NCBI RefSeq assembly: GCF_000954115.1 | Contig: NZ_CP010797.1 | Span: 4,216,001-4,280,000 of the forward strand | Length of the DNA: 64,000 nucleotides | Direction of reading: 5' to 3' | Source: Rhodococcus sp. B7740 | Lineage (GTDB): Bacteria; Actinomycetota; Actinomycetes; Mycobacteriales; Mycobacteriaceae | In this document: piece by piece, positions 17,205-25,789 of the stretch | Layout: each line of letters begins with the position of its first letter | Numbering within the stretch: the stretch's first letter is position 1 | Position numbers and translations under genes: made by a program | The notes under the pieces: generated by a model | What the model was told of the DNA's origin: nothing | Seen by the model: the letters and a program-made list of their open reading frames with translations, nothing else | Databases searched by the model: none

Positions 17205-19505
17205 GTGGCCACCTATCTCTACCGAATCGGAAGATTCGCGTACCGGCGCAAGGGCGTCGTCCTCGGACTGTGGCTGGCGATTCTGGTGCTCGCCGGAGTG
17301 GGCGCAGCGACGCTGTCCGGCCCCACCGCGAACTCGTTCAGCATCCCGGGAACGCCCGCGCAGGCTGCGCTGGATCTACAGTCCGAGCGGTTCGGCTCCG
17401 CCGAGGACCCGCTCACCGCCGTCAGCGCCGAGTACGTGTTCCAGGCACCCGACGGGCAGACGCTGGACACTCCGCAATACACCTCGGCAATCGACGCAAC
17501 CATCGCCGAGATCGAGAAGATCGACGCCGCCAAACCCGCCGAAGGTGCGCAGCCGCTGGCGAATCCGGTTGCGGCCAATCAGTCGATCATCGAGCGATAC
17601 ACCGAGGCGGCAACCGAAGCGGGCACTCCGGCCGACCAGGTGGCCGCCGACGCGGCAGCCACGTCACCGCTGAGCCCCAACGGCAATGTCGGCACGGTCA
17701 CCGTGCCGATCAACGTCGAACTCGCCGACGTGACCGACCAGATCCGCACCGAGCTCGACGAGGCCGCGCAGCCCGCTCGTGACGCCGGACTGACCGTCCT
17801 CCTCGGCGGCACCGTCGCGCAGGAGAACGTCGCGCCCGGTGGTACGTCGGAAATAGTCGGTCTGGCCGTCGCCGCCGTCGTGCTGCTCATCATGTTCGGA
17901 TCCGCCGCGGCCGCCAGCCTGCCGCTGATCACCGCCATCGTCGGAATCGGTATCTCGAGCCTGGCGATCACCACGGCGTCCGGCTTCGCGAGCCTGTCGT
18001 CGTTCACGCCGGTGCTCGCGATCATGATCGGTCTGGCCGTCGCGATCGACTACTCGCTGTTCATCCTCGCGCGTTATCGCCACGAACTGACGTTGACGGA
18101 CGACCGAGAGGAAGCCGTCGGACGGTCCGTGGGAACCGCGGGCTCGGCTGTGGTGTTCGCCGGTGCCACCGTGCTCATCGCCCTCGTTGCCCTGCGCGTC
18201 GTCGGGATTCCGTTCCTCTCCCAGATGGGCCTCGCCGCAGGTTTCGCGGTGTTCATCGCGGTCCTGATCGCACTGACGTTCCTGCCGGCGATGCTCGGCC
18301 TCTACAAGGGCAAGGCCTTCGCGGGCAAGATCAAGTTCGTAAACACCACCGACCCGGAAGACCCGAACGCCACGCCGACCAACGGACTTCGCTGGGCCCG
18401 ATTCCTGGTCAAGAGGCCCGCGCTGGGACTCATCGGCGGCATCGTCCTGCTCGGTGTCATCGCAGGACCCACCACCGGTCTGTCGCTGGCACTGCCGTCC
18501 ACCGCCACCGCCGACCCGTCGACGCCTGCACGTCAGGCCTACGACGTCGTCGACGAGGGCTTCGGTCCCGGACGCAACGGGCCGCTGCTGGTCATCGCCG
18601 ACGCTTCCGGCGTGGCCGAGGCCGATCGCACGGCGTCGTTCGGCAAGGTCGTCGAGACCATCACCGGGCAGTCCGACGTCACCAATGCCCAGATCATCGC
18701 CGTCAACCAGGCCGGGGACACCGCACAGATCCTTGTCACTCCGTCGTCCTCACCGAACAGTGAGCAGACGAAGAACCTCGTGGCGAATCTGCGCGACGCC
18801 GAACCGGGCGTGGTGGCCAGTGACGGCGTCTCCTACGGAGTCACCGGTCAGACGGCACTCGAGCTCGACGTCTCCGAACGATTGCAGGACGCGTTGATCC
18901 CGTACCTGGCAGTGGTCGTCGGTCTGGCCTTCGTTCTGCTGATGCTCGTGTTCCGCTCCATCCTGGTGCCGCTGACCGCAACGCTCGGGTTCCTGCTCAG
19001 CGTGCTCGCGACCTTCGGTGCCACGGTGTTCATCTTCCAAGAGGGCGGCCTCGGCCTGATCTCCAACCCGCAGCCGATCGTCAGCTTCATGCCGATCTTC
19101 CTCATCGGTGTGGTGTTCGGCCTCGCGATGGACTACCAGGTGTTCCTCGTCTCGCGTATGCGTGAGGAATTCGTTCACGGAGCTGCCGCCAAGGATGCCG
19201 TCGTCAACGGGTTCAAGTACGGCGCACGCGTGGTCACCTCGGCTGCGGTCATCATGATCTCGGTGTTCGCCGCATTCATCGCCGAGCCGGACTCGTTCAT
19301 CAAGTCCATCGGATTCGCGCTCGCCGCGGCCGTGTTCTTCGACGCGTTCGTCGTGCGGATGGTGCTGATTCCGTCGGTGATGGCATTGATGGGCGACAAG
19401 GCCTGGTGGCTGCCGAAGTGGCTGGACAAGATCCTGCCCAACGTCGACATCGAAGGTGCCAAGCTGAAGACGGCACCGGAGAAGGACGCCCGAGTAACGG
19501 TCTGA
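17205..19505 (+). CDS. MMPL/RND superfamily transporter
   Basis: 766-residue membrane transporter of the MmpL type. One helix at residues 18-38 is followed by an outside loop (about 40-200), five helices, a cytoplasmic break, then a second helix/loop/five-helix repeat. Each half keeps the Asp-Tyr motif of proton-driven MmpL proteins: GLAVAIDYSLFILARYRHEL in the first and GLAMDYQVFLVSRMREEF in the second. Such proteins export lipids or drugs. GTG at 17205 follows GAGGAG. It belongs to an operon with the upstream TetR gene; a long C-terminal mycobacterial-type extension is absent. Confidence 0.9.
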   Translation: MATYLYRIGRFAYRRKGVVLGLWLAILVLAGVGAATLSGPTANSFSIPGTPAQAALDLQSERFGSAEDPLTAVSAEYVFQAPDGQTLDTPQYTSAIDATIAEIEKIDAAKPAEGAQPLANPVAANQSIIERYTEAATEAGTPADQVAADAAATSPLSPNGNVGTVTVPINVELADVTDQIRTELDEAAQPARDAGLTVLLGGTVAQENVAPGGTSEIVGLAVAAVVLLIMFGSAAAASLPLITAIVGIGISSLAITTASGFASLSSFTPVLAIMIGLAVAIDYSLFILARYRHELTLTDDREEAVGRSVGTAGSAVVFAGATVLIALVALRVVGIPFLSQMGLAAGFAVFIAVLIALTFLPAMLGLYKGKAFAGKIKFVNTTDPEDPNATPTNGLRWARFLVKRPALGLIGGIVLLGVIAGPTTGLSLALPSTATADPSTPARQAYDVVDEGFGPGRNGPLLVIADASGVAEADRTASFGKVVETITGQSDVTNAQIIAVNQAGDTAQILVTPSSSPNSEQTKNLVANLRDAEPGVVASDGVSYGVTGQTALELDVSERLQDALIPYLAVVVGLAFVLLMLVFRSILVPLTATLGFLLSVLATFGATVFIFQEGGLGLISNPQPIVSFMPIFLIGVVFGLAMDYQVFLVSRMREEFVHGAAAKDAVVNGFKYGARVVTSAAVIMISVFAAFIAEPDSFIKSIGFALAAAVFFDAFVVRMVLIPSVMALMGDKAWWLPKWLDKILPNVDIEGAKLKTAPEKDARVTV

Positions 19506-19512
19506 GCCGGTC

Positions 19513-19582
19513 GGCCGAAGATTACCCGCAACACTCGAAAAACGGAGAGACTGTTATCCATGTGTACGAGTAATCTTCGGCC
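19513..19582. promoter_or_regulatory. 13-bp inverted repeat bracketing the promoter region of the second ABC pair
   Basis: GGCCGAAGATTAC (19513-19525) and its exact complement GTAATCTTCGGCC (19570-19582) are 44 bases apart; the right arm ends 3 bases before the ABC start codon. The right arm contains TAATCT, a possible -10 that would give an almost leaderless transcript. It may be a looping operator or a long hairpin. Confidence 0.65.
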
Positions 19583-19585
19583 ATC

Positions 19586-21316
19586 ATGCTGATTCCCCTG
19601 CTGCGCACGTATCTGGCTCCGTACAAGATGCCGATCGTCGCGCTGGTTCTGCTGCAATTGGTCGCCACGCTGGCGGCCCTGTTCCTGCCCAGTCTCAACG
19701 CCGACATCATCGACAAGGGTGTGACCACCGGCGACACCGGCTACATCCTCTCGGCCGGTGGCGTCATGTTGCTGGTGTCGGCGGTGCAGATCATCAGCTC
19801 GGTCGCGGCGGTGTTCATCGGTGCGCGCGCAGCCATGGGTGTCGGACGCGACCTGCGCGGTGCCATCCTGCATCGCGTCGGTACGTTCTCCGCCCGTGAG
19901 GTCGGCCAGTTCGGTGCGCCGTCGCTGATCACCCGCAACACCAACGACGTTCAGCAGGTGCAGTTGGTGATCGTCATGGGGTTCACCATCGTGGTGATGG
20001 CCCCGATCATGTGCGTCGGCGGCATCGTGATGTCGCTGCGCGAGGATCTCGGGCTGTCCTGGATCCTGCTCATCGCCGTACCGGGTCTGGCCATCTCGAT
20101 GGGTCTGATCATCGTCAAGATGGTGCCGGCGTTCCGCTCCATGCAGAAGCGCATCGACGCCGTCAATCGCGTTCTGCGTGAACAGATCACCGGCATCCGC
20201 GTGGTACGGGCGTTCGTTCGCGAGGACTTCGAGGTCGACCGTTTCGGGGCGGCTAACACCGCGCTCACCGATACCGCCCTTCGCGTCGGACGGCTCATGG
20301 CCCTGATGTTCCCGACGGTCATGCTCATCAGCAACGTCACCAGCGTCGCCGTCATCTGGTTCGGCGGCCACGCGATCGACGACGGCACGATGCAGATCGG
20401 CTCTCTCACAGCACTTCTGAGCTACATCATGCTGATCCTCATGTCGGTGATGATGGCGTCGTTCATCGCGATGATGGTGCCCCGTGCGTCGGTGTGCGCC
20501 GATCGCATCAGCGAGGTACTCGCCACCGAATCCTCGGTCGTGCTGCCCGACAAGCCGAAGACGTTCGCGTCCTCGCCGGGAACGGTCGAGCTCGTCAACG
20601 CCGAATTCTCCTTTCCCGGAGCCGAATATCCGGTGCTGTGCGGGGTGAACCTGCGGGCCGAGGCCGGCAAGGTCACCGCCATCATCGGCGGTACCGGCTC
20701 GGGAAAGTCCACTCTCGTCAACCTGATTCCGCGACTGATCGACGTCACCGGCGGTGAGGTACGCGTCGGCGGAGTCGATATCCGTGAACTCGATCTGGAC
20801 CTGCTGCGCTCGGAGATCGGTCTGATTCCGCAGAAGCCGTACCTGTTCTCGGGCACCATCGCGAGCAACCTGCGTTACGGCAAATCCGACGCCACCGACG
20901 CCGAACTGTGGGAGGCACTCGAGATCGCCCAGGGTGCCGACTTCGTTCGGGCCATGCCCGAGGGACTGGAAACACCCGTCGCCCAGGGCGGTACGACGGT
21001 ATCCGGCGGTCAGCGGCAACGCCTCGCCATCGCCCGCGCGCTGGTCCGCAAACCCAGCATCTATCTGTTCGACGACTCGTTCTCCGCGCTGGACCTCACC
21101 ACCGACGCCAATCTGCGTGCGGCGCTGAAGGCAGTGACGCGAGATGCGTGCATGATCGTTGTCGCTCAACGCGTCTCGACCATCATCGACGCCGATCAGA
21201 TACTCGTACTCGACGACGGAAAGCCGGTAGGTGTGGGTACCCACGACCAATTGATGGCCGATTGCCCCACCTACGCCGAGATCGTCGACTCGCAGCACGC
21301 GGTGGGTGCACTGTGA
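19586..21316 (+). CDS. ABC exporter half-transporter with degenerate ATPase site
   Basis: 576-residue ABC exporter subunit: six membrane helices (about 15-300), Walker A GGTGSGKSTL, signature VSGGQRQR, Walker B IYLFDDSFSALD and H-loop position Gln (VAQRVST) instead of His. Both the catalytic Glu (Asp here) and the switch His (Gln here) are changed, so this is the non-hydrolysing partner of a heterodimer. The ATG at 19586 lacks a clear ribosome binding site, which fits a leaderless or near-leaderless mRNA. It overlaps the next gene by GTGA. Confidence 0.9.
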   Translation: MLIPLLRTYLAPYKMPIVALVLLQLVATLAALFLPSLNADIIDKGVTTGDTGYILSAGGVMLLVSAVQIISSVAAVFIGARAAMGVGRDLRGAILHRVGTFSAREVGQFGAPSLITRNTNDVQQVQLVIVMGFTIVVMAPIMCVGGIVMSLREDLGLSWILLIAVPGLAISMGLIIVKMVPAFRSMQKRIDAVNRVLREQITGIRVVRAFVREDFEVDRFGAANTALTDTALRVGRLMALMFPTVMLISNVTSVAVIWFGGHAIDDGTMQIGSLTALLSYIMLILMSVMMASFIAMMVPRASVCADRISEVLATESSVVLPDKPKTFASSPGTVELVNAEFSFPGAEYPVLCGVNLRAEAGKVTAIIGGTGSGKSTLVNLIPRLIDVTGGEVRVGGVDIRELDLDLLRSEIGLIPQKPYLFSGTIASNLRYGKSDATDAELWEALEIAQGADFVRAMPEGLETPVAQGGTTVSGGQRQRLAIARALVRKPSIYLFDDSFSALDLTTDANLRAALKAVTRDACMIVVAQRVSTIIDADQILVLDDGKPVGVGTHDQLMADCPTYAEIVDSQHAVGAL

Positions 21317-23265
21317 CCGCGCAGGTGGAGAAGGCGGAAGAGGAGGACGTCGCTCCCGTCTCCAAGACTGTGAAGCCGGGAACCAAGGCCCGCAACTTCA
21401 AGGGCTCGTTCAAACGACTGATCGGCCTGCTCGCTCCCGAGCGAGTGCTCCTGTCGATCATGCTGGCGTTCGGTATCGCCAGCACCGTGCTCACCGTCGC
21501 CGCGCCCAGCGTCCTCGGACACGCGACCGACCTCATCTTCAACGGCGTGGTCGGCCGCGAGCTCGATCCGGGTCAGACCAGAGACCAGGCCATCGACCAG
21601 CTGCGCGCCCAAGGCAACGACTCCATCGCGGATCTGGTGTCCGGCACGAACCTGACTCCCGGAGCCGGAATCGACTTCGGTGCAGTCGGAACCGTTTTGA
21701 TGTGGGTCCTGGTTCTGTATGTGCTCTCTGCGGTGCTGGCCTGGGCGCAGGGATACATCCTCAACATCGCGCTGCAGCGTCGAATCCTGTTGCTGCGCGG
21801 CAGTGTCGAAGCCAAGGTACATCGACTGCCGCTGAAGTACTTCGACAACAATGCTCGCGGCGAGACGCTGAGCCGCGTCACCAACGACATCGACAACGTC
21901 TCGACCAGCCTGCAGCAGACGCTGAGCCAATTGATCACCGGCATCCTCACCGTCCTGGGCATCCTCGGCGTCATGATCTGGATCTCGCCGTTGCTCGCTC
22001 TCGTTGCGGTGCTGACCATTCCGGCGTCGTTCGCGGTCACCGCCGTCATCGCCAAGCGTTCACAGCCGCACTTCGTCGCGCAGTGGAAGCACACCGGCAA
22101 GCTCAACGCGCAGATCGAAGAGACCTACACGGGCCACGAGATCGTCAAGGCCTTCGGCCGTCAGGCCGACGTGGAACGCGAATTCGGCGACCGCAACGAG
22201 AAGCTGTTCCAATCGAGCTTCCGGGCGCAGTTCATCTCCGGCATGATCATGCCCGTCATCATGTTCCTCGGGAACATCAACTACGTGGTCATCGCCGTCG
22301 TCGGCGGGCTGCGGGTGGCGTCGGGCACGCTCACGCTCGGTGAGGTGCAGGCGTTCATCCAGTACTCGCGTCAATTCACGCAACCGCTCACCCAGGTGGG
22401 TTCGATGGTCAACCTGGTGCAGTCGGGTGTGGCGTCCGCCGAGCGCATCTTCGAGGTGCTCGACGCCGAGGAAGAGGACGCGGACCCGGCCGATGCCGTG
22501 CGACCCACTCAGCGCCGAGGACGCGTCGAATTCGAGAACGTCTCGTTCGGCTACTCGCCCGACCGCCCGCTGATCGAGAACCTGTCGCTGGTTGCCGATC
22601 CCGGGCATCTGGTCGCGATCGTCGGACCGACCGGTGCTGGCAAGACCACGCTGGTGAACCTGATCATGCGGTTCTACGAGATCGACTCCGGCCGTATCAC
22701 CCTCGACGGCGTCGACACCATGAAGATGACCCGCGAAGAATTGCGAGCCCGTACCGGAATGGTGCTGCAGGACACCTGGCTGTTCGGCGGAACCATTCGC
22801 GACAACATCGCCTACGGCGACCCGAGTGCCAGCGAAGAAGAAATCCTCGAGGCCGCGCGGGTGAGCTACGTCGACCGATTCGTGCACTCGTTGCCCGACG
22901 GCTACGACACGATCATCGACGAGGAAGGCAACAACGTCAGCGCCGGTGAGAAGCAGCTCATCACCATTGCCCGCGCCTTCCTGGCCAAGCCGCTGATCCT
23001 CATCCTCGACGAGGCCACGAGCTCCGTCGACACCCGCACCGAACTGCTGGTGCAGAAGGCCACCGCGAAGCTGCGCACCGATCGCACCAGTTTCGTTATC
23101 GCGCATCGGCTTTCGACCATCCGTGACGCGGACACCATCGTGGTGATGGAGAACGGCAGCATCGTCGAGCAGGGCAATCACGAGGAACTGCTCGCGGCCA
23201 GGGGTGCCTACTTCCGCCTCAATGCGGCTGGAGCGGCTGCGCCGCAGGTGCACGGAAGTTCGTAG
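21313..23265 (+). CDS. ABC exporter half-transporter, catalytically complete partner
   Basis: 650-residue subunit starting at GTG 21313 inside the stop of its partner. A charged N-terminus of about 40 residues precedes the membrane domain. A loop between helices 1 and 2 (about residues 72-130) is unusually long. The ATPase domain has Walker A GPTGAGKTTL, signature VSAGEKQLITIARAF, Walker B LILILDEATSSVD with the catalytic Glu, and the H-loop IAHRLST. With its partner it mirrors the exporter at 3.6-7.2 kb. Substrate unknown; the MMPL gene upstream hints at an envelope-lipid or drug-export locus. Confidence 0.9.
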   Translation: MTAQVEKAEEEDVAPVSKTVKPGTKARNFKGSFKRLIGLLAPERVLLSIMLAFGIASTVLTVAAPSVLGHATDLIFNGVVGRELDPGQTRDQAIDQLRAQGNDSIADLVSGTNLTPGAGIDFGAVGTVLMWVLVLYVLSAVLAWAQGYILNIALQRRILLLRGSVEAKVHRLPLKYFDNNARGETLSRVTNDIDNVSTSLQQTLSQLITGILTVLGILGVMIWISPLLALVAVLTIPASFAVTAVIAKRSQPHFVAQWKHTGKLNAQIEETYTGHEIVKAFGRQADVEREFGDRNEKLFQSSFRAQFISGMIMPVIMFLGNINYVVIAVVGGLRVASGTLTLGEVQAFIQYSRQFTQPLTQVGSMVNLVQSGVASAERIFEVLDAEEEDADPADAVRPTQRRGRVEFENVSFGYSPDRPLIENLSLVADPGHLVAIVGPTGAGKTTLVNLIMRFYEIDSGRITLDGVDTMKMTREELRARTGMVLQDTWLFGGTIRDNIAYGDPSASEEEILEAARVSYVDRFVHSLPDGYDTIIDEEGNNVSAGEKQLITIARAFLAKPLILILDEATSSVDTRTELLVQKATAKLRTDRTSFVIAHRLSTIRDADTIVVMENGSIVEQGNHEELLAARGAYFRLNAAGAAAPQVHGSS

Positions 23266-23313
23266 CAGGCTACGAATTTCCACTCACAAGCCGCGGAGCG
23301 GCATACTGACGCG

Positions 23314-24552
23314 GTGAGTTCCTCCAGTTTCGGCTTCGATATCGGCACCCGGCTCGACGGTGAGCTCGGTCGTACCGGCACCATCCACACTCCGCACGGT
23401 GACATCGCCACCCCCGCGTTCATCGCGGTGGGTACCAAGGCGACCGTCAAAGCAGTGCTGCCGGAAGCGATGAAGGAACTCGGCGCGCAGGCGGTGCTCG
23501 CCAATGCGTACCACCTGTATCTGCAGCCGGGCTCGGACATCGTCGACGAGGCGGGTGGGCTGGGCAAGTTCATGAACTGGGACGGGCCGACATTCACCGA
23601 CAGCGGCGGATTCCAGGTGATGTCGCTCGGCGTCGGCTTCAAGAAGGTCATCTCGATGGACGCCTCGCGGGTGGAGTCCGACGACGTCATCGCCGAGGGC
23701 AAGGAACGCCTCGCACACGTCGACGACGACGGGGTGACGTTCAAGTCCCACCTCGACGGCTCCAAGCATCGCTTCACCCCCGAGGTCTCGATGCAGATTC
23801 AGCATCGCCTCGGTGCCGACATCATGTTCGCATTCGACGAACTGACGACGCTGATGAATACCCGCGGCTACCAGGAGAAGTCGGTCGATCGGACGCAGGC
23901 GTGGGCCGAGCGGTGCGTCCTCGAACACGAACGGCTCACGGTCGAGCGCGCCGACAAGCCGTACCAGGCCCTGTTCGGGGTGGTCCAGGGCGCGCAATAC
24001 GAGGATCTGCGACGCAAGGCTGCACACGATCTCGAGACCATCACCGGAGAGACCGGCAGAGGATTCGACGGCTACGGCATCGGCGGCGCACTCGAGAAGC
24101 AGAACCTCGGCACCATCACTCGGTGGGTCAACGAGGAACTGCCCGAGCACAAGCCGCGGCACATGCTCGGCATCAGCGAGCCGGACGACTTCTTCACCGC
24201 CATCGAGAACGGTGCCGACACCTTCGATTGCGTCAATCCCTCACGGGTGGCGCGCAATGCGGCGATCTACGTGCCGACGGGCCGCTTCAACATCAACACC
24301 GCCAAGCATCGACGCGACTTCACCCCGATCGACGACAGCTGCGACTGCTACACCTGCGCGCACTACACCAAGGCGTACATCCATCACCTGTTCAAGGCCA
24401 AGGAGATGCTCGCCTCGACGCTGTGCACCATCCACAACGAGCGCTTCACGGTCAGACTGGTCGACGACATTCGCGCCTCGATCGAGCAGGGGCGCTTCGC
24501 CGAATTCAGGACGGAGTTTCTGGGTCGGTTCTATGCTGCGAAGACTGCGTGA
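23314..24552 (+). CDS. tgt: tRNA-guanine transglycosylase (queuine tRNA-ribosyltransferase)
   Basis: Exchanges G34 of GUN-anticodon tRNAs for a 7-deazaguanine base. The 412-residue protein has the barrel landmarks FTDSGGFQVMSL (catalytic Asp region), FDELTT, and the zinc site CDCYTC...H near the end. Around the base-binding loop it reads GIGGALEKQNLG (residues ~255-266), where classical bacterial enzymes have GGL-x-V-GE; the C of the usual FDEC is Leu. These changes may alter which precursor is used. GTG at 23314 is 48 bases after the ABC pair. YhhQ and GluQ, also queuosine-related, lie 14-16 kb downstream. Confidence 0.92.
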   Translation: MSSSSFGFDIGTRLDGELGRTGTIHTPHGDIATPAFIAVGTKATVKAVLPEAMKELGAQAVLANAYHLYLQPGSDIVDEAGGLGKFMNWDGPTFTDSGGFQVMSLGVGFKKVISMDASRVESDDVIAEGKERLAHVDDDGVTFKSHLDGSKHRFTPEVSMQIQHRLGADIMFAFDELTTLMNTRGYQEKSVDRTQAWAERCVLEHERLTVERADKPYQALFGVVQGAQYEDLRRKAAHDLETITGETGRGFDGYGIGGALEKQNLGTITRWVNEELPEHKPRHMLGISEPDDFFTAIENGADTFDCVNPSRVARNAAIYVPTGRFNINTAKHRRDFTPIDDSCDCYTCAHYTKAYIHHLFKAKEMLASTLCTIHNERFTVRLVDDIRASIEQGRFAEFRTEFLGRFYAAKTA

Positions 24553-25192
24553 GCTGATCTTCCAGCTCCGAAATACGCTGTAGCAGTTCCTGTTCCCGCT
24601 CGACTGCCTTGCGCTGGTAGACCTCGGACAGCTCCGCGAGGTAATTCGCGTCGTAGCGGGGAATGATGCTGCGGGTGCAGTTCCAGTCGAAGGCCTCGAC
24701 GTCGATGACGACGCTGCGTTCGCACGTGGCGGCGACGGTCGTGTCGCCGATCCTTCTCAGTCGGGCCAACAGTTCGGGATCGTCCGCCGCTTCGACGGTA
24801 CGGGCCCGCCCGTAGAGCTTGAGACGTTGCCGCAGAGGGTAATTCACCAGAAACAGTGCGACGCGGTCATCGTGGTCGAGATTGGCCGCCGTGACGTACT
24901 GGTGGTTTCCGGCGAAGTCGGCAAAGCCGAGCGTGTGATCGTCGAGTACCTGCAGAAAGCCCTTCGGTCCACTTCGATACTGGATGTAGGGCCACCCGGT
25001 CTCGGCGACGGTGGCGATCTGGAACTGATCCAACGCGCGAATCATGGCCTTCTCGCGAGTGTCGAGAGGCGTCGGGCCGTCGTCGGGACGCTCGGTCTGC
25101 GAGCCGTAGGCGGTGTAGCTGCCGTCGACCTTCTGCCGCGCAATCGCGGCAGGGCCGAACATCAAGTGGTGATAGTGGTTGCTTTGCGGCAT
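24506..25192 (-). CDS. pyridoxamine 5'-phosphate oxidase-fold protein
   Basis: 228-residue flavin-binding split-barrel protein. The core reads MIRALDQFQIATVAETGWPYIQYRSGPKGFLQVLDDHTLGFADFAGNHQYVTAANLDHDDRVALFLVNYP, typical of PNPOx-like proteins with general stress or FMN reductase roles, followed by a coiled-coil-prone tail (residues ~190-215, VYQRKAVEREQELLQRISELEDQL). The 47-base 3' overlap with tgt is convergent. It precedes nothing obvious on its strand; the MarR gene ends 1 base upstream of its start and may be cotranscribed with it. Confidence 0.82.
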   Translation of the reverse strand: MPQSNHYHHLMFGPAAIARQKVDGSYTAYGSQTERPDDGPTPLDTREKAMIRALDQFQIATVAETGWPYIQYRSGPKGFLQVLDDHTLGFADFAGNHQYVTAANLDHDDRVALFLVNYPLRQRLKLYGRARTVEAADDPELLARLRRIGDTTVAATCERSVVIDVEAFDWNCTRSIIPRYDANYLAELSEVYQRKAVEREQELLQRISELEDQLTQSSQHRTDPETPS

Positions 25193-25193
25193 C

Positions 25194-25676
25194 TCACGGT
25201 GTCCTGGGATCGGTCAGTTCGGTCTGCATGGTGTCGACGAGCTCGCCGACGAAGCTCTCGAACTCCGCGAGCATGTCGGGTGGGTACCGGGCCATCATCG
25301 TGTCGAGACGGTTACCCAGGGGGCCGAAGAACTCGTCGGCCATCTCGTGCACGCTGGACCCACTTCGTAGTGTCACGGTACGTCGATCGGTGCCCTCTCG
25401 TGTGCGCCGGACGTGTCCGGCCCGTTCGAGTCGGTCTATCAGTGTCGAGGTGGCCCCTGAGGTGAGTTGTACTCGCTCTGCCAGTCGAGACGGGGACAAC
25501 GGGACGCCGCGTTCTTCGGCGTAGACGATCTCCATCAGCGCTTCTCCGTCGGTGGGATGCAGTCCGGACCACTGGGCGAACCGTCGGCTGAATTGATTGA
25601 AGGCGGATCCGTACGTTCGCAGCGCCTCCATCAGGCGGGTTCGTTGTTCGGCAATGTCGGACCGATCGTCGCTCAT
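25194..25676 (-). CDS. MarR family transcriptional regulator
   Basis: 160-residue winged-helix regulator: LMEALRTYGSAFNQFSRRFAQWSGLHPTDGEALMEIV, then the recognition helix region SPSRLAERVQLTSGATSTLIDRLERAGHVRRTREGTDRRTVTL. I place the start at ATG 25676 behind a GAGGCG sequence; an ATG at 25700 is in frame. It diverges from a 14-helix exporter gene, and a perfect palindrome sits between them, the classical MarR-controls-efflux layout. It ends just before the PNPOx-fold gene on the same strand. Confidence 0.88.
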   Translation of the reverse strand: MSDDRSDIAEQRTRLMEALRTYGSAFNQFSRRFAQWSGLHPTDGEALMEIVYAEERGVPLSPSRLAERVQLTSGATSTLIDRLERAGHVRRTREGTDRRTVTLRSGSSVHEMADEFFGPLGNRLDTMMARYPPDMLAEFESFVGELVDTMQTELTDPRTP

Positions 25677-25760
25677 CGAATCGCCTCGCTTCTGCTGCAT
25701 GGTGCCCCGCGTGCACGGAGCTGCGTTGACAATCTACCGATCCTCGATATAACTTCACCA

Positions 25761-25773
25761 TAAAGTAACTTTA
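25761..25773. promoter_or_regulatory. MarR-type operator in the divergent promoter region
   Basis: TAAAGT-A-ACTTTA is a perfect dyad, 17 bases before the exporter start codon and overlapping its ribosome binding region (GGAGG at 25778-25782 follows). The surrounding bases are unusually AT-rich for this genome. Confidence 0.7.
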
Positions 25774-25789
25774 CTGTGGAGGTAGTTCG

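Noticed and set aside
23266..23313. preQ1 riboswitch before tgt
   Set aside because: Only 48 bases separate tgt from the ABC gene and no aptamer-like pattern is present.
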